DNA of 64,000 bases from NCBI RefSeq assembly GCF_030145815.1, contig NZ_JAIXHL010000024.1:1-64000 (forward strand), in the 5' to 3' direction. This stretch comes from Sphingomonas sp. GTDB lineage: Bacteria; Pseudomonadota; Alphaproteobacteria; Sphingomonadales; Sphingomonadaceae. Shown piece by piece: positions 57,473 to 64,000 of the stretch. The position numbers and the translations under genes are program-made. The notes beneath the pieces were generated by a model that saw nothing but the letters and a program-made list of their open reading frames with translations, did not search any database and had not been told where the DNA came from. Every line of letters begins with the position of its first letter. Position 1 is the first letter of the stretch.

Positions 57473-57501
57473 CATATGGGTGAGCGTCCGATGGGCGTCA
57501 A
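57473..57501 (-). promoter_or_regulatory. groESL promoter
   Basis: On the minus strand TTGACG (57501-57496) and CATATG (57478-57473) are 17 bases apart, a good sigma-70-like pair. The expected start point falls near or inside the CIRCE dyad, so HrcA binding there would block initiation. Confidence 0.7.
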
Positions 57502-57652
57502 CGGGGTGCCCGCCGGTTTGACGCAATTTGTCGGTAAATGAGTTAGAACTTCAGCTGCATCTGTATCACTCCCTTAACACAGTGGCTTTACTCGCTTGCG
57601 CACAGGCCTTACCTGTGCGTCAATCGCGCGGGGCATTTCGGAGAATTCAGAC

Positions 57653-59551
57653 GTGAAACTGGTACGCGGCGCATGGAAGCTGCTGGTCGGCATCAAGGAC
57701 GCTCTGGTCCTGTTGTTCATGCTGTTGTTCTTCGGGGCGCTGTTCGCGGTGCTCTCGGCCAAGCCCAATCCGGGCGGGGTCAAGGACGGCGCGCTGGTGC
57801 TGGCGATTGACGGCACGATCGTCGAGCAGCCGGCCGAGGCCGATCCGTTCGGCGGCTTTGGCGGCGGCCAGGTACCGCGCGAATATCGCATGCGCGACCT
57901 GGTCCGCGCGCTCGACGCGGCGAAGGACGATGCGCGGGTCAAGGTGGTCGTGCTCGACCTCGACCGGTTCGGTGGCGGCTATCCCGCTGCAGTCGCCGAA
58001 GTCGGCGAAGCGATCCGCCGCGTGCGCGACGCGAAGAAGCCGGTGCTGGCCTATGCCACCGGCTATAGCGATGCGAGCTATCTGCTCGCCGCCAATGCCA
58101 GCGAGATCTGGGTCGATCCGATGGGCGGCACGATCTTCAGCGGACCCGGCGGGTCGCGGCTTTATTACAAGGGGCTGATCGACAAGCTCGGCGTGACCAC
58201 GCACGTCTACAAGGTCGGCAAGTTCAAGTCGGCGGTCGAGCCCTATATCCTGACCGCCCAGTCGCCGGAGGCGAAGCAGGCCAATGAGGCGCTGTATGGC
58301 GCGATCTTTGGCCAGTGGCGCGAAGCGGTGAAGAAGGCGCGGCCCAAGGCGCGGATCGAACCGCTGCTGACCAATCCGGCCGATGCGGTCGTCGCCGCCA
58401 ATGGCGATTTTGCCAAGATGAACCAACAGCTCGGCATGGTCGACAAGCTGGGCGACCGGCTGGCGTTCGGGAAGCGCGTGGCGGAAATCGCCGGGGTCGA
58501 CGCGAACAAGCCGGCGGGCAGCTACAAGACGATCAAGCTCGCCAACTGGCTGGAGGCCAACCCGGTCAAGAAGACCGGCGACGCGATCGGCGTGATCACG
58601 GTTGCCGGCGAGATTGTCGATGGCAAGGCCGGGCCGGGCGTGGCCGCTGGCGACACCATCGCCAATCTGCTGCTGAAAGGGCTGGCCGACAAGAAGCTGA
58701 AGGCACTGGTCGTGCGCGTCGATTCGCCGGGCGGGTCGGCGCTGGCGTCCGAACGCATCCGTCAGGCGATCCTGGTGGCCAAGGAACAGAAACTGCCGGT
58801 CGTGGTGTCGATGGGCAGCCTGGCCGCCAGCGGCGGATACTGGGTCTCGACTCCCGGTGACGTAATCTTTGCCGAGCCGAACACCATCACCGGATCGATC
58901 GGCATTTTCGGCATCCTGCCGACGTTCGAGAACAGCCTGGCCAAGATCGGCGTGACGTCGGACGGTGTTAAGACCACGCCCCTGACCGGCCAGCCCGACG
59001 TCTATGCCGGCACCAATGCCGAGGTGGACCGGGTGCTGCAGTCGGGCATCGAGCAGGGCTATCGCCGCTTCATCGGCCTCGTCGCCGGGTCGCGCAAGAT
59101 GACCACCGCGCGGGTCGACGAGATTGGTCAGGGCCGCGTGTGGGACGGCGGAACCGCGCGTCAGCTGGGGCTGGTCGACCGGTTCGGCAATCTTGACGAT
59201 GCCGTCGCCGAAGCGGCCAAGCGCGCCAAGCTGGACCCGGCCAAGACGCATGCGGTGTTCCTGGAGAAGGAGCCCGACTGGTTCAGCGCGCTGATCGCCG
59301 GGCTGATGTCGGGTGGCGACGGCGACGAGGAAGAGGCTGCTCCGGAGAGCGGTGGCGACCTCTACGCCCGGATCGCCGGGGATCGTCGCGCGGTGCTGGC
59401 GCAGGCGCTGGGCGATGCCAAGCGGCTGGCGGGTGCATCGTCGATGCAGGCGCGGTGCCTGGAGTGCGCGGCCTATGGTCCGATGACGGGGCCGCAGGCA
59501 CAGGCGGATGCGCGGCTGATCGATCTGGTGATGGCGAAGCTCGGCTGGTGA
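57653..59551 (+). CDS. sppA: Signal peptide peptidase SppA (67K type)
   Basis: A 632-residue membrane-bound serine protease that degrades cleaved signal peptides. The N-terminal anchor (about 10-35, with ALVLLFMLLFFGALFAVL) is followed by two duplicated peptidase halves. The catalytic serine is S389 in MGSLAASGGYW and the general-base lysine is probably K192 in KVGKFKSAVEP. The GTG at 57653 has GGAG nine bases upstream; an in-frame start farther upstream is less likely. A TTGACG at 57518 could be its -35 element. The C-terminal tail has an unusual acidic stretch and a CLEC motif. Confidence 0.93.
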   Translation: MKLVRGAWKLLVGIKDALVLLFMLLFFGALFAVLSAKPNPGGVKDGALVLAIDGTIVEQPAEADPFGGFGGGQVPREYRMRDLVRALDAAKDDARVKVVVLDLDRFGGGYPAAVAEVGEAIRRVRDAKKPVLAYATGYSDASYLLAANASEIWVDPMGGTIFSGPGGSRLYYKGLIDKLGVTTHVYKVGKFKSAVEPYILTAQSPEAKQANEALYGAIFGQWREAVKKARPKARIEPLLTNPADAVVAANGDFAKMNQQLGMVDKLGDRLAFGKRVAEIAGVDANKPAGSYKTIKLANWLEANPVKKTGDAIGVITVAGEIVDGKAGPGVAAGDTIANLLLKGLADKKLKALVVRVDSPGGSALASERIRQAILVAKEQKLPVVVSMGSLAASGGYWVSTPGDVIFAEPNTITGSIGIFGILPTFENSLAKIGVTSDGVKTTPLTGQPDVYAGTNAEVDRVLQSGIEQGYRRFIGLVAGSRKMTTARVDEIGQGRVWDGGTARQLGLVDRFGNLDDAVAEAAKRAKLDPAKTHAVFLEKEPDWFSALIAGLMSGGDGDEEEAAPESGGDLYARIAGDRRAVLAQALGDAKRLAGASSMQARCLECAAYGPMTGPQAQADARLIDLVMAKLGW

Positions 59552-60111
59552 TTCAGATCCAGCTGCGTGCCGCGGAGCCGGGCGATGCTGCGGCGATTGC
59601 CGCCATCTACGCGCCCTATGTGCTGACCGGGACGGTGAGTTTCGAGTTCGATCCGCCCGACGCGCGCGCGATGCGCGGGCGGATGGAGGCGTCGGACGGG
59701 CTGTATCCGTGGATCGTCGCCACCAATGGCGAAGGGAAGGGTGTGCTGGGCTATGCCTATGCCACCAAATTCCGCGAGCGCGCGGCGTATCGCTATGTCG
59801 TAGAGACATCGGTCTATGTCGCGGGCGCGGTGCAGGGGCAGGGCGTCGGGCGGTTGCTCTACGAAGCGCTGATCGACACGCTGCGCGCGCAGGGATTTGT
59901 CCAGGCGATCGGCGTGATCTCGCTGCCTAATGACCAGTCGATCAAAACGCATGAGCAGGTGGGCTTTCGTCGCGCCGGGCAGTTGCGCGAGATCGGCTTC
60001 AAGCAGGGGCGCTGGGTCGATATCGGCATCTGGCAGTGCGAGCTGAATGACAGCGCGATCCCGCCGATCGAGCCCAAGCCGTTCAGCGAAGTCGGGGTAG
60101 TTCGGGCCTGA
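59548..60111 (+). CDS. GNAT N-acetyltransferase (phosphinothricin/methionine sulfoximine type)
   Basis: A 187-residue GNAT enzyme resembling YncA/MnaT and phosphinothricin acetyltransferases: RAAEPGDAAAIAAIYAPYV, GTVSFEFDPPDA, YATKFRERAAYRYVVETSVYV and the acetyl-CoA loop QGQGVGRLLYEALI. Likely substrates are methionine-sulfone-like amino acids. The GTG at 59548 overlaps the sppA stop (GTGA), so it is coupled to sppA. Confidence 0.88.
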   Translation: MIQIQLRAAEPGDAAAIAAIYAPYVLTGTVSFEFDPPDARAMRGRMEASDGLYPWIVATNGEGKGVLGYAYATKFRERAAYRYVVETSVYVAGAVQGQGVGRLLYEALIDTLRAQGFVQAIGVISLPNDQSIKTHEQVGFRRAGQLREIGFKQGRWVDIGIWQCELNDSAIPPIEPKPFSEVGVVRA

Positions 60112-60171
60112 TCCGCGACTAATTTTGCGACTTCAAAGCTTCTTGTCGCCAATTCCTGCTATGATGACGGT

Positions 60172-60558
60172 ATGGACGAGGGACGCGGCTACCGGCTCGA
60201 GATCGATCGCGCGCGCAAGCTGCTGATTCTTACCGTGTCGACGATGCAGTCGCCCGAAGACTCGGCATGGGCCGGTGAAGAATTGCGCGCGGCGATCCAG
60301 AGTTTCGGGCCGGATATCGGCCAGCATGTGACGCTGTATGATGGCAGCGCAATTCCCAGCCTGCCCACCGCGACGGTCGATCAGATGCTCCAGACACTGG
60401 ACCACCCAGCCGTCCGCGCCATCTGGGCCCGCAAGGTCGCCTTTGTCGTGACGACCGCGACGGCGCGACTGCAGATCAAGCGGCTGCAGCAGGTGCGCGC
60501 GGACATCGCCGTGTTCGATACGCGCGATGCGGCCATTGCCTGGCTGATGGAAGCTTAG
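60172..60558 (+). CDS. SpoIIAA/STAS-like protein of unknown function
   Basis: A 128-residue soluble protein. The pattern YRLEIDRARKLLILTVSTM, followed by helices and AVFDTRDAAIAWLMEA, recalls the SpoIIAA-like/STAS-like group. No catalytic residue is visible. The short gap (60 bases) after the acetyltransferase allows either readthrough or its own promoter. The last four bases overlap the convergent channel gene. Confidence 0.7.
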   Translation: MDEGRGYRLEIDRARKLLILTVSTMQSPEDSAWAGEELRAAIQSFGPDIGQHVTLYDGSAIPSLPTATVDQMLQTLDHPAVRAIWARKVAFVVTTATARLQIKRLQQVRADIAVFDTRDAAIAWLMEA

Positions 60559-61184
60559 CGCCCGCCGCGATAGGCGGGGAGGGCGAGTTTCCAGCGGATT
60601 GCGGCGGCGCGCAGGGCGAACCCTGCGCTCGCGGCGGTGAGGCTGGCGGCGTAGAGCGGGAGGCCCAACAGCGTCAGGCCGACATGCAGGCCGGAGGCAA
60701 GCGCGGCGGCGGTGACGTACAGCTCCGGACGCATCAGGATCGACGGCTCCCCCGCCAGCACGTCGCGGATGATGCCGCCCGCGCATGCCGTCAGCACCCC
60801 CATCAGCATCGCGGGGACCGGTGGGATACCAAAACTCAACGCCTTGGCCGCGCCGAACACGGCATAGGCGGCAAGGCCGAGCGCATCGAGCCAGTCGAAC
60901 CCCTGCCCCTGCCACCAGCGCTGGGGCGTGACCCAGATGATCGCGGCAACGCCCAGGCACAGAGCTGCGACAAACGGGTGGTGCACCCACCACACTGGGG
61001 CTCCGATCAGAAGATCGCGAATCGTGCCGCCCCCGACTCCGGTGACCAGCGCGAAAAAGGCGGCGGTAACGAAGGTCTGGCTACGTCCCGCTGCCGCCAG
61101 CGCCCCGGTGGCGGCAAACACCGCGATGCCGAACAGGTCGAGCCAGGGCAGGACGGTGCCAAGTGGGAGCGGGGTGGGCGACAT
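60555..61184 (-). CDS. Trimeric intracellular cation channel family protein (UPF0126)
   Basis: A 209-residue membrane protein with about seven helices and two TRIC repeats. Each repeat bears the conserved glycine-rich motif: GVGGGTIRDLLIGAPV in the first and AGGIIRDVLAGEPS in the second. Bacterial TRIC homologues form trimeric cation channels. A plausible role is K+ flux. It is transcribed opposite the STAS-like gene; 31 bases separate it from the next minus-strand gene's stop. Confidence 0.93.
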   Translation of the reverse strand: MSPTPLPLGTVLPWLDLFGIAVFAATGALAAAGRSQTFVTAAFFALVTGVGGGTIRDLLIGAPVWWVHHPFVAALCLGVAAIIWVTPQRWWQGQGFDWLDALGLAAYAVFGAAKALSFGIPPVPAMLMGVLTACAGGIIRDVLAGEPSILMRPELYVTAAALASGLHVGLTLLGLPLYAASLTAASAGFALRAAAIRWKLALPAYRGGR

Positions 61185-61215
61185 GAGCGTCCTGTCTCAC
61201 CCCGCTCGCCCGGGG

Positions 61216-61566
61216 TCAACGCGTCGCGCCGACGCCGAGCCTGGCAAGGACGCGCAGCACCCGCTGAATGTGCAGCACGGGGAGCATCGCCGCCTTGAAG
61301 ATCGTTGCAACGATGATCAGCGTCATCGCGGGGAAGCCCCAGTGCAGCGCCTCCAGCGTCTCGGTCGCGGCGAAGAAGCGCCAGGCGGCATAGACCCCGG
61401 CGAAGAACATCAGCGTCTGGGCGGCGAGCACCACTGCGCTGGTCCAGCCGAGGCTGCCGCCGAACAGCGATCCGACCTGGGTGAGATAGCCCGGCTCCTC
61501 GCCGATCTGGCGCAGCAATTCGCGTTCTTCGGCGGCGATGGCGGCGTCGATGTCCTGGTCACGCAT
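61216..61566 (-). CDS. Small two-helix membrane protein (DUF6768-like) next to ECF sigma factor
   Basis: A 116-residue protein: an acidic N-terminal helix (IDAAIAAEERELLRQIGEE), then two membrane helices (about 40-66 and 75-95). It recalls the DUF6768 group. It overlaps the sigma factor gene by eight bases, so it may be a partner or anti-sigma protein; no ZAS motif (HxxxCxxC) is present, so that role is only a hypothesis. Confidence 0.75.
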   Translation of the reverse strand: MRDQDIDAAIAAEERELLRQIGEEPGYLTQVGSLFGGSLGWTSAVVLAAQTLMFFAGVYAAWRFFAATETLEALHWGFPAMTLIIVATIFKAAMLPVLHIQRVLRVLARLGVGATR

Positions 61567-62119
61567 GGGTTTCTCCTTCCAACATGGTCTTGAGCCTGGC
61601 GCGGGCGTGCAGCAGGCGGGTCTTGACGGTTCCGGCGGGGATGCCGAGCGCGACCGCGGTTTCGGCGATGCTCAGCCCCTCGAAATAATGCAGCGCGACG
61701 GCGGCGCGATGACCGTGCGGCAAGGCTGCGACGGCGCGGCGCAGCGCGGTGCCGTCGACGGCGTCTTCCGGGCTTGGCGGCGCGGGCGGCAGGTCGTCCT
61801 CCAGCGCGGACTCGATCGCGCGGATCGCGACGCGGGCACCGATCGCGGCGGCGGTCTTGCGCGTGACGATGCGATAGGCCCAGGCGGGGAAGGCGCGTTC
61901 GTCGCGTAGTGCAGCGATGCCGCGGACGATGTCGATCCACGCCGCCTGCACCGCTTCCTCCGCCATCGCGCGGTCGCCGGTCAGCCGCCAGCCATGCGCG
62001 ACCAATCGGCGGTGCCAGCGCGCGACCAGCCGGTCGATCGCGCGCCGGTCGCCCGCCTGTGCGGCGACGACCAGCCATGCATCGGTCGTGCGTTCGTCGA
62101 GATGCGTTGCCCCGTTCAT
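61559..62119 (-). CDS. ECF-type RNA polymerase sigma factor
   Basis: A 186-residue extracytoplasmic function sigma factor. Region 2 contains DRAMAEEAVQAAWIDIVRGI and region 4 contains LPHGHRAAVALHYFEGLSIAE with the helix-turn-helix GIPAGTVKTRLLHARARL. The ATG at 62119 (MNGATHLD) was chosen; an ATG at 62146 would add nine residues. Divergent from the DUF1275 gene. Target promoters are unknown. Confidence 0.9.
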   Translation of the reverse strand: MNGATHLDERTTDAWLVVAAQAGDRRAIDRLVARWHRRLVAHGWRLTGDRAMAEEAVQAAWIDIVRGIAALRDERAFPAWAYRIVTRKTAAAIGARVAIRAIESALEDDLPPAPPSPEDAVDGTALRRAVAALPHGHRAAVALHYFEGLSIAETAVALGIPAGTVKTRLLHARARLKTMLEGETHA

Positions 62120-62210
62120 GCGGACTAGGTGCGCCCGAAGCGGCATCCGGTTCAATCGATGACGTGATTTCTCGCTTGGCGCGGCGGCGTCACTGTGGAG
62201 AATGGGTGCC

Positions 62211-62867
62211 ATGAAGGACTATCCGCCCCGCCTGATCGGCCTGGCCGTTGCGCTGGCCGCGCTTGCCGGGTTCGTCGATGCGATCGCCTTTACCCGGCTG
62301 GGCGGTTATTTCGTGTCGTTCATGAGCGGCAATTCGACCCGGCTGGGCGTCGGGATCGGGCTGGCGGACGGGACGGCGGCGCTGGCGGCGGGCTTGATCC
62401 TGGCGTTCGTGGCTGGGGTCATGGTCGCGACGATCGTCGCCCGCCGCTTTGCCGAGCGGCGCAAGGTCGCGGTGCTGAGCGCGGTGACGGCCACGCTGAC
62501 CTTGGCGGCGGCGCTGTGGATGGTGCTGCCGGGGCCGCTCCCGCTGCTGCTGGTCGCTGCAGCGATGGGGATGGAAAATGGCGTGTTCGCGCGCGATGGC
62601 GAGGTGGCGATCGGTGTGTCCTATATGACCGGATCACTGGTGCGGATGGCGCAGCGGCTGGCGGGGACGCTGATGGGCGATCCGGACCGCTGGGCGTTCG
62701 TGCCGCACCTCGCGCTGTGGCTGGGTTTTGCCGTCGGCGTGGTGCTGGGGGCGAAGGTGGGGCTGGCGGCGGCGGATGCGGCGTTGTGGATTGCGGCGAT
62801 CGCCGCGGGCGGGCTGACGCTGGTGGCGGCGGGGCTGACGCGCGGACGCGGGCCGTCCGCCGCCTGA
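62211..62867 (+). CDS. DUF1275 (YoaK-like) membrane protein
   Basis: A 218-residue protein with about six membrane helices of the DUF1275/YoaK family: GFVDAIAFTRLGGYFVSFMSGN is the signature, followed by MGMENGVFA and VSYMTGSLVRMAQRLA. Function is unknown in the family; a transporter role is often assumed. GGAG at 62197-62200 favours the ATG at 62211 over the in-frame ATG at 62202. The stop is one base before the convergent serine hydrolase gene's end. Confidence 0.9.
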   Translation: MKDYPPRLIGLAVALAALAGFVDAIAFTRLGGYFVSFMSGNSTRLGVGIGLADGTAALAAGLILAFVAGVMVATIVARRFAERRKVAVLSAVTATLTLAAALWMVLPGPLPLLLVAAAMGMENGVFARDGEVAIGVSYMTGSLVRMAQRLAGTLMGDPDRWAFVPHLALWLGFAVGVVLGAKVGLAAADAALWIAAIAAGGLTLVAAGLTRGRGPSAA

Positions 62868-62868
62868 C

Positions 62869-64000
62869 CTATTTCCGCGGCGCCGGCATTGAACGCCCGC
62901 CCTGGTGCAGGATCGCGCCGGTCACCTTGCCGCTGGCGTCGCGGGTAAATTCGACCTGGGCGTCGACGACCTTGAGGAAGAAGCGGTCCTTGCTTTCGGG
63001 GAACAACTCGAATTCCTGCTGCCCGGTGGCCTGGGTCATGAGCTTGCCGTCCTTGACGCGCATCGTGATCGCGAAGGTTGGGGCGAGTTCGTACACGCCC
63101 TCATATTGGGCGAGCTGATCGGGGGCGACCGTGATCTCCTTGCGCTCGGCCGCGAGCGTGACGGTGCCGCCGCGCGCGAGCGTCATCAGTGCCTTGGACA
63201 GCTTGCCGGGCGACGGGCCGTTGAGATTGCCGAGCACGACCACGGTGAGCTTGCGGTCGGGGTCATAGGCGAGCGAGGTGTTGAAGCCCTCGATCCCGCC
63301 GCCATGTTCGATGGTGGTGACACCGCCCGCGCTCTGGACGCCGATGCCGAGCGCGTAGCCGTCCTTGTAGGGGGTACGGAAGGCAGCGAGCGTGGCGGGT
63401 TTGAACAGCTTGCCGCCATAGATGCCGCGCTGCCATTTGAGCAGGTCGCGCGTGGTGGAGTAGAGCCCGCCCGCCCCCTGCGGAATGGTCATGCTGATAT
63501 AATCGGCGTTGACCGGCCCCTTTGGCCCCGGCGCGTAACCCGATGCACGGCGCGGCAGAATCATCGCGTGGCTGTCATAGCCAGTGTCGGCCATGCCGAG
63601 CGGCTTGAACAGGTTCTCTGCGACGAATGCGGCGTAGCTCTGGCCGCTCAATTTCTCGACGATCGCGCTGAGCAGGACGTAGCCCGAATTGGAGTAGGCG
63701 AACTTTTCGCCCGGCGCGAACTCCAGCGGTTTGTCGCGGAAGCGCGCGATCAGGCTGTCATGGGTCGCGGGCAGGGTCTTGGTCGCGCCGTAATCGGGGA
63801 AGTTGGTGAAGTTGGGGATGCCGGCGCTGTGGGTCAGCAGATGTCGGACCGTCACCTTGTCCCAGGCGGCGGGGGCATCGGGGAGGTAGGTCTTGACCGG
63901 CGCGTCGAGCGTCAGCTTGCCGCGGTCCTGCAGCAGCAGGATCGCGACGGCAGTGAACTGCTTGGTGACCGATCCCAGGCGGAACTTGGTCGCGCCATCA
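62869..64000 (-). CDS. Serine hydrolase, beta-lactamase/PBP-like (5' end beyond window)
   Basis: A partial gene; 377 codons are visible and the 5' end lies beyond base 64000. It is a class C beta-lactamase-fold serine hydrolase: SxxK is SVTK (S codon at 63970-63972), Y-x-N is YSNSGY, and the third motif is HGGGIEGFNT. After about residue 270 of the visible part comes a C-terminal domain of beta strands typical of this group. Usually a periplasmic esterase, D-peptidase or lactamase; the substrate is unknown. The signal peptide should lie in the missing part. Confidence 0.9.
   Translation of the reverse strand, partial: DGATKFRLGSVTKQFTAVAILLLQDRGKLTLDAPVKTYLPDAPAAWDKVTVRHLLTHSAGIPNFTNFPDYGATKTLPATHDSLIARFRDKPLEFAPGEKFAYSNSGYVLLSAIVEKLSGQSYAAFVAENLFKPLGMADTGYDSHAMILPRRASGYAPGPKGPVNADYISMTIPQGAGGLYSTTRDLLKWQRGIYGGKLFKPATLAAFRTPYKDGYALGIGVQSAGGVTTIEHGGGIEGFNTSLAYDPDRKLTVVVLGNLNGPSPGKLSKALMTLARGGTVTLAAERKEITVAPDQLAQYEGVYELAPTFAITMRVKDGKLMTQATGQQEFELFPESKDRFFLKVVDAQVEFTRDASGKVTGAILHQGGRSMPAPRK

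Noticed and set aside
57647..59809. 720-codon minus-strand open frame opposite sppA
   Set aside because: Antisense to complete SppA motifs; composition typical of a shadow.

Overview
This is a high-GC chromosomal window from an alphaproteobacterium, most probably a sphingomonad (Sphingomonas or a close relative). The basis is inference from gene content and style: very high GC with long antisense shadow frames, dense gene packing with ATGA and GTGA stop/start overlaps, an XrtA/PEP-CTERM regulatory set (PrsK, PrsR, a PrsT-like TPR protein and a TIGR03013-type sugar transferase), a CIRCE-controlled groESL operon and an hflK-hflC-degP run. I found no rRNA, tRNA, CRISPR array, transposase or phage gene. 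The window is mainly core chromosome plus one envelope-polysaccharide neighbourhood.

1-17.9 kb: cyclopropane fatty acid synthase; an EF-hand protein coupled to a CDP-alcohol phosphatidyltransferase; a DUF1801 protein divergent from a MATE exporter; argG; a YkuE-like phosphoesterase. Then come three polytopic membrane proteins, an STT3-like GT-C candidate followed by two tandem paralogues. A five-gene minus-strand operon follows (4Fe-4S photolyase, sulfurtransferase, cystathionine beta-lyase, MscS channel, FemAB-like protein), with queF divergent from it.

18-33 kb: a glycosyltransferase fused to a probable alpha/alpha-toroid domain, next to a GH130 mannoside phosphorylase-like protein; a YjgR/HerA-like ATPase; degP, hflC, hflK; Mrp ATPase; a CoA-binding protein; a minus-strand unit of HAD hydrolase, dapD, tryptophan 2,3-dioxygenase and a kynureninase-like enzyme; and an LLM-class oxidoreductase.

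33-48 kb: a small Cys/His protein; a PepSY/response-regulator/histidine-kinase operon; a Uup-type ABC-F ATPase; a lipid kinase operon with a DUF815 ATPase; and the sugar transferase-PrsK-PrsR-TPR operon, which has a candidate sigma-54 promoter.

47.8-55.2 kb: manC, convergent with an uncharacterised four-gene operon (FemAB/GNAT protein, JmjC/cupin oxygenase, FemAB/GNAT protein, polytopic membrane protein). That operon is divergent, across an AT-rich palindrome-bearing region, from a MraZ-like protein and a second member of the small Cys/His family. This block is the best candidate here for an undescribed system, probably modification of a surface polysaccharide.

55-64 kb: groEL and groES with CIRCE, sppA, a GNAT acetyltransferase, a STAS-like protein, a TRIC-type channel, an ECF sigma factor with a small membrane protein, a DUF1275 protein, and a serine hydrolase cut by the window end. 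Twin-hairpin GC-rich repeats lie in several gaps.
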